From Patagioenas fasciata (lineage: Eukaryota > Chordata > Aves > Columbiformes > Columbidae), in contig NC_092520.1 in the NCBI RefSeq assembly GCF_037038585.1, positions 4,085,501 through 4,149,500 of the forward strand: a stretch of DNA of 64,000 nucleotides, written 5' to 3'. This document shows, one piece after another, positions 1-12,562 of the stretch. Position numbers and translations under genes: made by a program. Under the pieces are notes generated by a model, which made no database searches, was not told the origin of the DNA, and saw only the letters and a program-made list of their open reading frames with translations. Within the stretch, counting starts at the first letter, position 1; every line of letters starts with the position of its first letter.

Positions 1-2762
1 CAGAAGTCTGTTCTCCTTCTCTAAAATGAGATCAAGGGTGTTAATTCTTGACCCTTTTTATTATTTATAAAATACACTGAAATCATCCTAGGGAAGGAGG
101 AATTACTGACACCACTATCTATAATGTCTCTGTCATTCTGTTCCTCATTCCCCAGGCTTAGAGGAGTGGATGCCTCCTCTAAGGAATATAAAATGAGTTT
201 AATCATTTGGACACTAGTTTGCTGGAACTGGGAGAAAAACATACTGATGGTTACAAGGCTTCACTCCGAGCCCTTGAATGGAAATTGTTTTTGTTTAAAT
301 CCAATTAATTAAGCTGACACAATCTCCGTGGATGCTACCCAGAACGTGGCACCATCCTGATGGGCAGCGTGTGTCCTGTGAGGTGTGATAGCCTCTCTTG
401 TCACACTGCCAGTGCAAAAAATGGCCACTTTGCTTCTCAAATAATATATGTGACACAATCTAGGGTCTTAACATGCCTTGCAACGTCCTAAATTATAAAT
501 TTGTAAAGCAACTGGGGAATTGATGCATTTGAACACAAAAATATGATTTAATGGCTTGCTGTGTAAGGCAGACCTGTACTAAGGAAACATATTGTCCCTC
601 AAGGTGCTTCTAAGATGGCTGTCACACCCCGAAGCGCTAGGACATGGGAGTCTCTTCTGATATGAGCCCCCATGGACTCCATCCAGAGGAGGGTAAGCCA
701 CTCCTCATGGTACAGCACAACCTGTGGTTTTCAGTTCAGCTGTCCAGGTGAGGGGGTTTTCCCCACCTGTTTTTTCTCTGGACAACCTTTAGAGCCTCCT
801 CAGCAACAGCTGGGGTGACACAGCACTGCAGCCCCCTCCTCTCTGTTCTCTGAACATGTCTCAGATGCCCACCACCCTCTTCCAGGATTTCCATTGCCGT
901 GGTGCCAGAGAGCATCTTCATTAAATCCTGGCTGCTGGCACTGGTACTGACGGCTCTAACCACAGCTCACAAGAACAGTCCAGGAGCTGCAGTAGCAGCG
1001 ACATGACCCAAAGAAGCTTTTATTGCTCTGAGGCTTTCCCAGAGTTGAAGTGGATTCATACTTGGTGCCAGTTTAGTCCCACTGGCAGCTGTGATAAAAT
1101 CCCAGCATACCACAGAGCAGGACTGAGCTCTGAACTACGTTCAGTGTCACAGCTTTCCGTTATGGTACTTAAAAATTATCCAGCCCCCACAGCTGAAAAA
1201 TATAGGTGATTTCAGTAACACCCCCATGGAACTTGCTTAAATAATGCAGTGCCTAGAAAAGGCATGGTACCCAAACCATGTCAGCATACTCACTTAACAG
1301 ATGGGAGGGTAAAGGGAGAGAAGAGCACTGATTTGCCCCAGGACACATTTGAAACCATGGAAGAATCAGGGTTTTATCCCAGTTTGCCCAGTTCCAACTC
1401 CAGAACAATATTTGCCTCCATGTCTATTACAAATATAAACCCTGACACCATGTCATTGCTCGTAGCTAACAACAGCAGCACCTTACAAATTTCCTGCAAA
1501 GGCAATTTTTGTTACTGCTTAGACAATTAGCAGAGACATTCTCCTGTGCCAAGGAGAGTTTAAACATGAGACAATACACAAAGCACAAGCCAGACTTCCC
1601 AGGGTCTGATCCTTTCTCACACAAGACGCTTTGCTGCCGTGTTAGAGCCTTCAGGGTTAAAAAGAGCGAATATTTCACATTTACCTTGTTTCAAGGGTTT
1701 CTCGCGTCCCCAAACACCGCTTATCATGTCTTTAAAAAGCATATCCAACCCTTTTAAAACCAGCTCAGTCCTGGTACCGATGAAATTGTTCTTCAGCTTC
1801 GCCTTCACCCATTCAGGACGCCCAAGAGGCTCACTCGTAACTTCATAACAAAGGCATTTTTTTCAGGGAAATAACCTTATTTGGGACAGTGTCTGCTTTA
1901 AATTATGTCGCTTGTCCTTCTCCGAACTCCTCTCTGGGCTCTTGCTGGGTCCTAATCACCGCTGTGCTCCGGACGGAGGAAGCTACTGTGCGACATCCTG
2001 AAGCTTTTGCTTGGGGCAGGCGTTGGGAAACAAGGGGATATTTTTTTCCTTCCCAGCGAAACTGTCAGGATCGGGCCGCGGGTTTGCTCAGGGGAATAAG
2101 TGACTTATCGTTGCCGATGCCATTGTTTAGCTGCGTGTGCGGTGCGAGGCGATGTGTTTACTTTGGGATTTGGTATCCACGAGTTACATTCCTGGAGGGT
2201 TGCAGCCTCCCACCCCCTGCACCTAAATTGTTCCTGTCATCATTAGGAAAACAGTGCTCGAGGATTAAAGGCTTCAAATTCACAGCTGATAATAATAAAC
2301 CCTGGAAACCTGTCCTAGAAGATATATATATATTTATTTCTAGAGTGTGATACGAATCTGCTGGCAGGATAGGGGTTCAGTGTCAGCTACAATGCACCTG
2401 GCTTGAAGGGTTTTCACGGCATGAGGCAGGAATTAAGGAGAGTGATAAAGGCAGAGGATTCCGAAAATCTGGATCAGCTACTGAATATTTGGCAGCGAGT
2501 ACATAGTGCTGATTCTACCAGACCTGCTTGTAAAAACTTCCCATTGCAAAAGGGATGCTTTTGTCATGCAAAATTCAGTTTCAGATGAGTTCAGCTTTTT
2601 ATTTATTATTTCATGCTGCCCTCTAGGGCTGGAGCAGCTGTCTAATTGCTGGTTTCCTCACTTCCTTTTGCTAATTGAGACCTGCTCCTGGAAAACCTGC
2701 CTTTACAAAGATTTCCCTGTTGCCCGAACTCGCAAGCTTGAACCGTTGCAATGCACTTTTCT
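1..2762. other. Intergenic or intronic sequence, no gene recognised
   Basis: Apart from the CpG-enriched patch, nothing with splice or family support was seen. Short open frames on both strands look like chance. Confidence 0.6.
1920..2180. promoter_or_regulatory. CpG-enriched patch
   Basis: Some fifteen CpG dinucleotides cluster in about 260 bases (for example in TCGGGCCGCGGG and GCGTGTGCGGTGCGAGGCG) while flanking kilobases have very few. It may be a small CpG island or regulatory element. No gene start is recognised next to it. Confidence 0.35.
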
Positions 2763-3053
2763 CATAGAATCATATTGATTGGAAAAGGCCTTCAAGATCA
2801 TAAAGTCCAACTGTTAACAATAGCACTAATCCATGTCCCTAAGAATCTCATCTACGTGTCTTTTAAACCCCTCCAGGGATGGTGACTCCAGGACTGCCCT
2901 GGGCAGCCTGTTCCAATGCCTGACAGCCCTTTGGGGAAGAAATTGTTCCCAAGGTCCAATCTAAACCTCCCCTGGCACAATTTGAGGCCATTTTCTCTCA
3001 TTCTATCGCTTGTCACGTGGGAGAAGAGCCCAACTCCCTCCACGCTACAACCT
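2763..3053 (-). mobile_element. CR1 retrotransposon 3' fragment
   Basis: It starts at the left with the inverted tail TAGAATCA and runs through TGGTGACTCCAGGACTGCCC, the standard avian CR1 3' region, in minus orientation. It is 5' truncated and non-coding. Confidence 0.9.
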
Positions 3054-6000
3054 CTTGAAATAATACGCCAAAGAACTGGGCTCTTATAGTTTGCTTTGCA
3101 GTGTAGCCTGAGATGAGGGACACAAGTGCTATGAAGAGGCAGCAGTATGTGATTGGGAAGGAGAGGGAATGTTTAGGTGAAATGGATAGAAAAATCTATT
3201 ATTAACTCTCAGGAGGACGGTCTTCCAGGGAGAATATCACAACCCTGGATGAATTTGCCTTGACTGGCCTCTCCTCAGACTAGTTTCAATCACCTTCACC
3301 TAAGCACCTAGAGTTTTGAGCTTCCCTTGTTCGGAGCGGGCTGCAGCACTGTTTTTCACCTGACCCCTTTGGCATAGTCCCCAAAGTCAAGCCTTCCACC
3401 TGCAATCCCCTTGGGGAACTCATGTTGAAGCTGAGGACCGCTGTGGTGTCCAGAGGTTCAAATGGATGTTCTAGGTTTAGAGTTCGCCTCATCAGCAGTG
3501 TGCAATAACACTTGCAATGAGCAGCCACTTTTGCAAGGAAAACCTCAACTACATAAGGTCTTCAAGGAAAGAAAAATACTTTTTCTTTTTTAAAGAGGAT
3601 GGTTTGGTTTGGATGAAATACAAACATCATGCCTGTAAGGAAGAGTAGCGAGTGCCCTGGGTGATTTGCAACTTCACATTTTCCTGCACTTGGTTGTTCA
3701 GAGCACTGTGGGAAGTTTGGATTTGCAAGGGAGAAAAATAACAGGGCTTTTGCTGGTTGTGCTTTTTAAAAAGCCATCTCTGTTCCTCAAGCTGTTTTAT
3801 TGAATGGCCAAGCAGCTGTGCCAGCCGAACTGTGAAGAAGAACCTGGACAGAAACAAATGCCAGAGCAGGAGGGAAGGGCATGCACTGATTCTGCTGCTC
3901 AGGACTTTGCTTCATTAAAAACGCAGACTTAAAAGAACACCAGCTGTGCAGGGGAAGATCGATGCTGCCCTTACCATCTTTGCTTTTCCTAAAGGGGATC
4001 TGACAGCAAATAGTTTCAAAGACCCTGAAGCATTTGGCCAGCTTCCCGTTTTCAATATCGTCATGCTTTGAGTTACCCAGCAGTTTACACCCTAAAGTGA
4101 CATTGAAACATTAGCATGATATGTGCTTGGTGACCACATCTGCAGAGCAGGGGTCATCCCCATTGGACAGATTGGATCATCTCCATTGGGCAGATTGGAG
4201 AATCAAGCTCTTTTTCCCATCTGGACAAAATAACTAGGGCTGTCCCACCCCACTGATACCAAAGGGTTTGCACCTGTGACTTGGTGAAATCAAGCCCTTC
4301 CTGATTTTCCTGTGGTCTGTGTGTTTCTGCCGACATCAGCTGGATTTCACCCCATGTTGCCTGAAGGTGATGCGGGGCTTAGAGCTGGTGAGCACCTCGT
4401 CAGACCTCTCCTGTCCTCCAAACCCTTTTCCCAGTCTGGCTCAGAGCAAGAAGGAAAAGCAAATCCCAGCCACTGACTCTCATGAGCCGGTCCATAATCT
4501 GCTGGAGGTTCCCAAGGGTTTCAGATAAACAAGAATATGTCTTGACGATTATGTGTCTCAAACCTCCCAGACCTTTTGGAGTCTGTCCATCCATAACTCT
4601 GCTGCTTTCTAAGGCGCTGCTTTTGGGTTGAGTCCTGTGTCAAGCTGCATGAATCAAACTCTCCAGAGAAGTAAATAAAACAAGCTCCCGCCTTAGAAAG
4701 TGGGTCTGAACAGCGAGGGAAGGAGTGGGACAAGTCTTGCTCCCTTTCAACTGGAATAGCTCCCTGGTGATTCATCCCACCAGGGAGCTGGAGACAACAT
4801 TAATATTAACCATATTAAAAACAAATAGCTCCGGCTCCTGAGACCCTACAACATCTCCAGGAGCTGCTTCTCCTGGTTTGGTTTTGCTTGTGTCATCTGC
4901 ACTGTCTTTGGTCTCTCTTGGGCAGATGGAGCCTCCTGCCTCTCTGGTGTGAAGTCCACAAATCAAAATAGGGACTTCTACATCTCCTGTAATCCCAATG
5001 TGGCTTTTCTCCTGTCTTTTGAAGCTGCTGCCTTGTTTCTTTCTCTCCCCTCTCCACTTGCACCTCTATCAGGTGTGCAGGCAGCAGCATTTCCCCACCA
5101 AAAATTAACCTTTCTACTTAATTGAACACACAAGTTCCCCTACATTATTCACGTTTTTTTCTACTCCTTTCTCCGGAAGAGAAAATGAAAATGAATGAAA
5201 ATTGCATGAAACCCATCAGCCTGGAGACTTTGTGAGTGAGGGGCTGAGTGAAGTGACAGCAAGAGACGTGAACATGAAAACATTTCCATCAACAAAAACT
5301 GATGTAAACTGGCATTTGAAGATTGAACTATTTGAACGTGAACTGCTCTCCCTGGAGAACAAAATTCCTAGAGAAACTCAAATCCAGGAACAAAACCAGA
5401 ACCTTTTCTCACCAGCTTCAATCTAAGTGCAGCAAAGGAAGAGAGAAACTGGTTTATAGTTCACTTTTGCTGATGGTGGAGTCAGTGTCTGAGAAAAGGG
5501 GTATTCAATTTATGTGAACCAACCAGAGATAAAATGAAATGAGGAAAATTATTTCTGACAGAACTTGCATGATACTGATATCCCCCCCTTGAATCCATCC
5601 ATCATTGTGTTATAGTAGTAAAAGGCCAAGCACTGATATGGTCACTAGGCTGTAACCATCTGCTTTAGAAAGAGGTGACTGATAGTGAATTTTTGTTAAT
5701 GAAAACTAAAGGATTTCAGTGTTTTAGAATAATAAGATGCTTTTAAAGTTGAAAATATTACATCTTAGTAAAAAAACAAATTTACACTTCTGTGGAAAGC
5801 AAAGCCTTGCATTGTATTCAAGGGAAACATTTGTAATTTATCAAAAATACAATAGGGCTTGGCTTTACAAAATTCTCCCTGACTTTTATATAAACTAGGA
5901 TTTTCTAAAACTTTACTATTTCCAAATATTGTCTAAACATTAATTCCTTGTGATAACAGTCCAGATGCAGGAAAACACTGTCAGTAGGTCGTTGTTCACC

Positions 6001-6600
6001 CAAGGTGACATTCAAGCTGTCAGGATCTTAAGAGTAGAAAAATAAACCCTGTCATCTCACACCTCGTGCTCCAATAGGGAGAGTTCAATGACAGCACTGA
6101 TCGTAAAGAGAGCAAGTGAGCAAAACCAGTATTTTACCCATTTTACCGGGGGACTGTGTGATTTGCCCAAGGCTATATTAGGATTCAGTGTCAGAGAGCA
6201 GCATTTAATCAGCACACAGTGCTGATCTCTGCAGCACTCCTGGTTCAGAGAGCTATAATGCAGTAACACCATAAATAGACTAAAGTCCTGTGAAGAAAGG
6301 AAAGAAAAAAAATCTCCCCCATATTCCATTACTGTAAACACGGAGTATAATAACAAAGCAGGCATATGACAATGGTATTGTTATAAACTAAGCGGTGCCT
6401 CCTTAATGTAAAGGATCTAACTCACTGCAGTGCAAGTCCCTGATGGATTAAATATACAGCTGTGTGGATAGAGCCATCCCCACACTGTGTTTAGCCAGTT
6501 CCTCAGCCTATTCGTAAACACAGCATATTTTATTTATACAGTACCTTCCTCATCTGTGTTATTTTTAAAGGCTGCGGCTCTAAGCCACCGGAGCCCCCGT
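3054..6600. other. No gene recognised
   Basis: Low-CpG sequence without identifiable exons or repeats. Confidence 0.55.
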
Positions 6601-6665
6601 CTCTCCCGCAGTCGAAAGCTGAACTTTCCAGCCGGCTCCCGCTTTTCGCACGCGTCTCCACGTAC

Positions 6666-6895
6666 CTGCTCGGTGGCTGGAGGAGGAGGAGGAGGAGGAA
6701 GAGGAGGAGGTTTCGCCTCTGCTTGCAGCCTTCTGCCTCCCAGACTCTCCCAGCAGCCTTCCCAGCTCCAGTCGAGGAAGAGTTTCCTTGGGGAAGTCGT
6801 ACCTCTGTTGCATGCCAGCTGACTAAAACTCTGCGAGCTCCGAGAGAAGTTTGAAGTCACAGGGAAAAAAAATGCTCCCCATAGACTGGTCCTTG
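6666..6895 (-). other. Candidate first exon of an unidentified leftward gene
   Basis: This segment is GC-rich relative to its surroundings, with several CpGs, between a TATA-box candidate and a consensus GTACGT donor. An ATG at 6811-6813 opens a frame reading MQQRYDFPKETLPRLELGRL and later a serine run from the (TCC)n tract, reaching the donor in phase 1. It could equally be a 5' untranslated exon. No downstream exon on the minus strand between 1 and 6600 was recognised. Confidence 0.3.
6678..6712. repeat. (GGA)n/(TCC)n microsatellite
   Basis: A purine-only run of GGA and GAA triplets on the plus strand sits inside the GC-rich first-exon candidate. If translated on the minus strand it gives poly-serine. 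Confidence 0.8.
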
Positions 6896-6921
6896 AATTC
6901 ATTCCTTCGCAGTCATGAGCT

Positions 6922-6953
6922 CTTATATATTCCCAGGCTCCCACGAGCACGTG
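6922..6953 (-). promoter_or_regulatory. Candidate core promoter: TATA box with upstream E-box
   Basis: On the minus strand TATATAAG (6922-6929) is preceded upstream by the palindrome CACGTG (6948-6953). Transcription would begin near 6890-6900 and run leftward into a GC-rich, CpG-containing segment that ends in a consensus splice donor (CAG then GTACGT at 6660-6665). The arrangement resembles a TATA promoter plus first exon. The gene it would serve is not recognised. Confidence 0.4.
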
Positions 6954-7514
6954 AATACATACCTCCGTAATAGTTTTAAAATGTGTGTGTCCTCTGCGCT
7001 TCTCTTTATTTTCCATTTCGTTCATTCAACCTTGGCTTGTTTCCTGCAGTTTCTCAGCTGGTAATTACACTCCTCTCGTATTGACACATGAAACAGCCTG
7101 CGAATACCACAAAAAATCCCCTCTGCAGGCTTCGGGGACACGTGCTTGTCTCTGAAGTTTGCTGTGCCTGTCCCACAGATGTAAGAATGTGCGTTCAACT
7201 ACACGGACCTGCAGGTTCTCATGGGCTGCTCTCACCAGGGCTGGGGTAAATCACTAAATCATGGGGTCTGAGCTGTCTGCAAACCCTAAACTCTAAGCCT
7301 GTGCAGGATGGGGTGTGTAGGAAAGGGCATATCAGAGGGAATTATTGCAGCAGGGCAAACACATTGCATTTGGTGTCCCAGCAGCTCAGGTGTATCTCTG
7401 CGGCACGGCAGTGGGATGGCTGAACACACCCTTGGGGGAAAGGATAAATTCAATTTAATGCTTGAATGGGTAATAATGTAAATGCTTTCTAAACAAGACA
7501 ACGGGACAGAGAGC

Positions 7515-7952
7515 TCAGAGAAGGGAACGGAGCTGGGGAAGGGGCTGGAGCACAAGTGTGATGGGAGCGGCTGAGGGACCTGGGGGGTTCAGCTGGAGAA
7601 CAGGAGCTGAGGGGAGACCTTCTGATCTCTGAACTGCCTGAAAGGAGCTTGGAGCCGGGGGGATCGGGCTCTGCTCCCCAGGAAAAAACACCAGGAGCAG
7701 AGGAAACGGCCTCAAGTTGCACTGGGGAGGTTGAGGTTGGATCTGGGGAACAATTTCTTCCCCAAAGGGCTGTGGGGCATTGGAACAGGCTGCCCAGGGC
7801 AGTGCTGGAGTCACCATCCCTGAAGGGGCTGAACAGACATGGAGATGAGGTTCTTAGGGACATAAGTTAGTGCCAGGAGTGGGTTAACAGTTGGACTCGA
7901 TCTTGAGGGTCTTGTCCAACCAAAATTATTCTGTGACTCCGTGGTTCTATGG
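7515..7952 (+). mobile_element. CR1 retrotransposon 3' fragment
   Basis: Plus orientation, about 440 bases, containing GGAACAGGCTGCCCAGGGCA and ending TTCTGTGACTCCGTGGTTCT, a decayed CR1 tail. Open frames on either strand here are repeat-derived. Confidence 0.92.
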
Positions 7953-10900
7953 TATTTATTTCTTTTCCTTTTACTCCAGATGCAATGTTCTCTAGTAAGT
8001 CAGTGGAAGACCTGCACGCTGTCCATGTATCTTCTTCTTGGAAGTGCTTGGGCAGGTGTCTCCTGGCTCCACATATTCATTTGCAGGAGTACAAACCTCT
8101 GATAGGGTTTTTTGAGTTCCTGACTGGATGTCCTAGGACCAAACTGAGTCTTGGTTTCACCAGCTAGGATCCAACATCTTGGCCACCCCATTGGAAGCCC
8201 CAACAGGCAACAAGAGACCACTGCAAACTTCCCACCTTCTCACCCAGGTGCATGAGAAGCACCTCCAACAAGTGATGTCCCCTCAGAGGAGGTTTGGCTT
8301 CAGCAACAGGTGTTTTCCCCTCCTTGAACCATGATGCGTAATGATTTTCACCAAAAAGAATCCCAAAGCACACACACAAAAAACTGAGTGAATCCCTTCT
8401 CCTGGACAGCGTCAATTCTGTCCCACTTTCCTGGATCTGCTTATTAAAATCAGATAAAAGCCATGTCCTTTTATGCCATGTGCCAAGCAGCTTTATGGAT
8501 TCTGCTCAACACATGCTGGCTCCCAGCCTTTGCTTCTCTGCAACAGGTTAATGTTGATTTCCTGTAGCACAGCAGCTCCTGAGAGTCAGAGTTACTACAG
8601 ATCTGCAGCATCCTGGGAAACTCCACATGAAAACTTCTACAGACGTGAAAGATGTGGTTCATTAAATAGTGCAGTAAATATATTTTTCACATGTTGTTGC
8701 AATAAGTATGTGACAAGGATAAGTAAATCATAATGATGTTATTACTGCAATAGCAAATGCCTATGTGCATGTATAGCTGTATATATATATTTAGTAAAGG
8801 CCAAATGGCTTAAAAATTAGTATGTAAATGATCTCTCATTGACTTGTCTTGGAAACAGAAGAAGATCCCATGGAGAAGATTGCTTGTGTACAGCAGTCCC
8901 AAAGCCTTATAGATGTCCTCAGACTGGCACTTTAAAGGCACATTGGTGGTTCCAAGAATACAGGGCGGTATCAAGGAGTGAGCTTATGATCTGAAGGTTG
9001 TATTTTCCCACTCCATACAGTGCCTAAACTAACTGTCCACTATCTTTTCATCTTGTGACATCATGCCTAGTGAATATGACCGCAGCGTTTGTTTTGGCAT
9101 GAACTCAACATTTATGTGTTGACACACACCCCCCAACCAACCCAAAACTCATCTATCACTCCATCCTAGCTTATTTGGCCAAGACTGACCGACAAAGAGA
9201 GTTTACTGAGGCACAAGGATGTATTTTATCCCCTCTTGTCACCACACCACACCATCCTGATGGCCAACTAGATGTCACAGCAGCCAACCCTGGAGGGGAG
9301 CTATGGACCTGCCACTTAAAGACAGAAATTCTCCTGACAATAAATTTCAGATTCATATGGAAGCAGAAGGAATTATTCCCACAGATTCTACTGTTCTTAA
9401 ACCTCCATCTCTGTTGTGTGGGCTGCAGAAGACCTGGATCAACCTATGGTTGATTCCCAGTGACACTTGAATGCTGATGAGACAGTTACATCTCTCCCAC
9501 TAGAGATGTCTCTACTAGGGAGTGATCCATGAACTGATCAGCGTAGACCTAGTGCTTCTCTAGAGCAAGCTGGCTTTGTCCAGGTGTGTAGCATTCAGGT
9601 CTCTAGCTCTGGATGGTGTCCCCACAGCCTTGAGGTTGTTTCACTGTTACATCTCTTTCAGAGTGTCCTGAAGAACATGAACACAGTGTGAAAAACTTGC
9701 TGGGATAACACAGGAAGACTTTGTGGAGCAAAAGCAGCCAAACCTGATGCAGGCCCTGCAGGCAACCCCAGAACTACACCTAGTTTGGAGGGAACAAGTT
9801 GAGTTGATGGGGAAGGGCACCCATGAGAAAGCTATCCCACAATGTGTTTGACTGTGGGGAGCCAGCTTATCTGACAACATCGATGTACCCATGAAAGAAC
9901 CTGAGGACACTAGGAGGGACACCACACCCTGAAGACTTGTAGCATCATGCCTCCAAAACTGCTTACAAGCACCAATCCTGCAATGATTTCTGCTGGTACC
10001 GGTCTTGCATAAATCCTACACACTAAGGCAGCAGGATGTGGGAAATGGCAAATCCCGCTTGAAAAAAAGGGCCACAGGTCAGTGCTGGTCACAAAAGGTC
10101 ACCCCTGGGTCATGTCCTGCCACAGACTCAACCCTTCTGAGTCTCATGGGATTTCCAGTCTTCCATAGGAGAAATGAGCAGGTTTGGCTGATGGGACTGG
10201 CATGGAGACAAGCAGAGGTTTACAAACAGAAAGCAAAACTCCCAGCTACTGAGGTGATCCAAGACATCACTGCCAGGATAAGCATCACTATCTGGAGCTG
10301 ATGTTACCCTACTTGCTTTTCAGAAATCAAACAAAACAAAACAGAAAAGAAACCAGCCAGTCAGAGATGAACTGGCAGTTTTTGATCACTTGCAAAAGAT
10401 TAGAGGTTGACCACGTGCTCACCTCACACTTAAAATAGGTTGTATCATGTCAACAGGATGCCCATCTCTAATTATAAATGATATTTCACCAGACTAAACA
10501 AAGTTTGATATTTATGCTTCATTTCCTCCAACTCTGATTATAGCATGTTCTTTGAAAAAAATGCATGATGAGCAAGAGGGCTGAGAGCTTTGCCCTGGCC
10601 ACTCTTCTTCTGTTCCCACTGTTGTTCAGGGAAGTTTGCCACTGAGAGTGTGATGTTGCTTTACACACTGGGATTTTGAATTAACTTGGTGCTGATGCTG
10701 ACGGTGAGCGGGATAAGAGAAGCTGTCCTGGTTAGTTGGGGTTCTTGTCCCATCTGAGACTCATGATATATGATGCCAGCATCCCTCAAACACTGTGTTT
10801 TTAGTTGTCCTGGAGTAAGATGTTCGTCTTGATATCTCTCTGGACTAGGCCTGGCTTAGTCCCTTCTGGTATCAACTATAACATTCCTCAGGTCCACCTG

Positions 10901-11395
10901 GCCTTGAGCCATGAAGACATTGCCATTGCAAGATGTAGACAGCTCCACTTAAAACTGCAGAAGACACATACTTTAGCTTGCTCCAAATCAGCTACCAGTA
11001 ACCCAAATAGCTGTGAAATTAATCCAAAAAGCAGGGCAAAAAACTGCATGTCTGATTCCCCTTGGGCACCCCACATTCACCCACCCAGATGTGAAGGGGT
11101 CAGCTGTGTCCACACTACAACACAGTGATTTTCTGAAAGGCCATAGTCCTGGCTCATCTTGTCACTTGGGCAGCTGGCTGTCCCCAGGCACCGCTTGACA
11201 CCTAGTCAGGCAGTGCAAGAAAATGGAACAAGAAAGCAAATTGCATATAACGGTGCTTGAGACATTCTTGGAGGGCTTGCAGGATATTGCACACCCCTTG
11301 GAGTGGCAGATATTGTTGAAACTCCTGGCACCATGGCAGGATTTAGATGAGGTGACTTTGGTGATAAGGCTTTTCTGTGGAGTGAGAGACCAGAG
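7953..11395. other. No gene recognised
   Basis: No conserved exon was seen on either strand. The longest open frames (about 100 codons) lack splice sites and family resemblance. Confidence 0.55.
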
Positions 11396-12562
11396 AAGAT
11401 CTGAAGAGCTAGGAATGCCATCTATCTAGACATCTCTGAAGCCTCTGACATGTTCTACCACAAAATCCTTCTCTCTAAGTTGGAGAGATGTGGATTTGAT
11501 GTTTGACGGGTGGACTGTTCAGTGGATGACGAACTGGATGGATGGTGGCACCCAGAGGATAGTGGTAAATGGCTTGATGTCCAGACGGAGATTGGTGGCA
11601 AGTGGTGTCCCTCAGGGATCCTTAACGTGATGAGTACTGTTTAATATCTTCATCAGTGATGTAGAAAGTGGGATTGAGTGCACCCTCAGCAAATTTGCAG
11701 ATGACCCCAAGCTGAGTGATGCAGGTGACGCACCTGAGTGACGGGACCCATCCAGAGGGACCTGGACAAGCTGGAGAGGTGGGTCCATGAGAACCTCATG
11801 AGGTTCAACAAGGCCAAGTGCAAGGTCCTGCAGCTGGGTCAGGGCAACTCCCAGTATCAATCCAGGCTGGGGATGGAGGGATGGAGAGCAGCCCTGAGGA
11901 GAAGGACTTGGGGGTGTTTGGGGTGAAAGATTGGCCATGAGCCGGCAACGTGCGCTTGCAGCCCAGAAATCCACCCGTGTCCTGGGCTGCATCCCCAGCA
12001 GTGTGAGCAGCAGGGGGAGGGAGGGGATTCTGCCCCTCTGCTCCGCTCTGGTGAGACCCCCCTGCAGTGCTGGTCCAGCTCTGGGTCCTCAGCACAGGAC
12101 ACACATGGACCTGCTGGAGAGGGGCCAGAGGAGCCCCAGGAATGATGCGAGGCTGGAACAGCTCTGCTGGGAGGACAGGCTGAGAGAGTTGGGGTGTTCA
12201 GCTGGAGAAGAGAAGCTCCAGGGAGACTTCCAGTCTTTTTGGACTTAAAAGACTGAAAGAAAGATGGGGAGAGACTTTTTTTCAGGACCTGTTGCGATAG
12301 GACAGGGGGTGATGGTTTTAAACTAAAGGGTTGGAGATTGAGACCAAACATGAGGAAGAAATGTCTTACACTGAAGGTGGTGATGCGATGGCCCAGGTTG
12401 GCCAGAGAGGTGGTGAATGCCCCAACCCTGGAGACATCCCAGGCCAGGCTGGACGGGGCTCTGAGCAACCTGAGCTGGTGAAGATGTCCCTGCTCATGGC
12501 AGGGGTGGCACTGAATGAGCTTTGAAGGTCCCTTCAACCCAAACTATTCTGTGATTCTATAT
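11396..12562 (+). mobile_element. CR1 retrotransposon with reverse transcriptase remnant
   Basis: The longest CR1 copy here, about 1.17 kb, plus orientation. The left part translates in broken frames to CR1 reverse-transcriptase wording: YLDISEAS, a VPQGS-type motif, LFNIFISDV and [10 protein letters not shown], which holds the catalytic FADD (about 11692-11703). Frameshifts and stops (for example around 11623-11640) make it dead. The right half is the usual CR1 3' untranslated region, ending TTCTGTGATTCTAT. Confidence 0.93.

Noticed and set aside
6487-7025. A 111-codon plus frame and a 163-codon minus frame over the GC-rich patch
   Set aside because: Composition is driven by the GGA repeat (poly-Gly or poly-Pro), there is no family resemblance, and the splice-donor evidence suggests a first exon instead of a single-exon gene.
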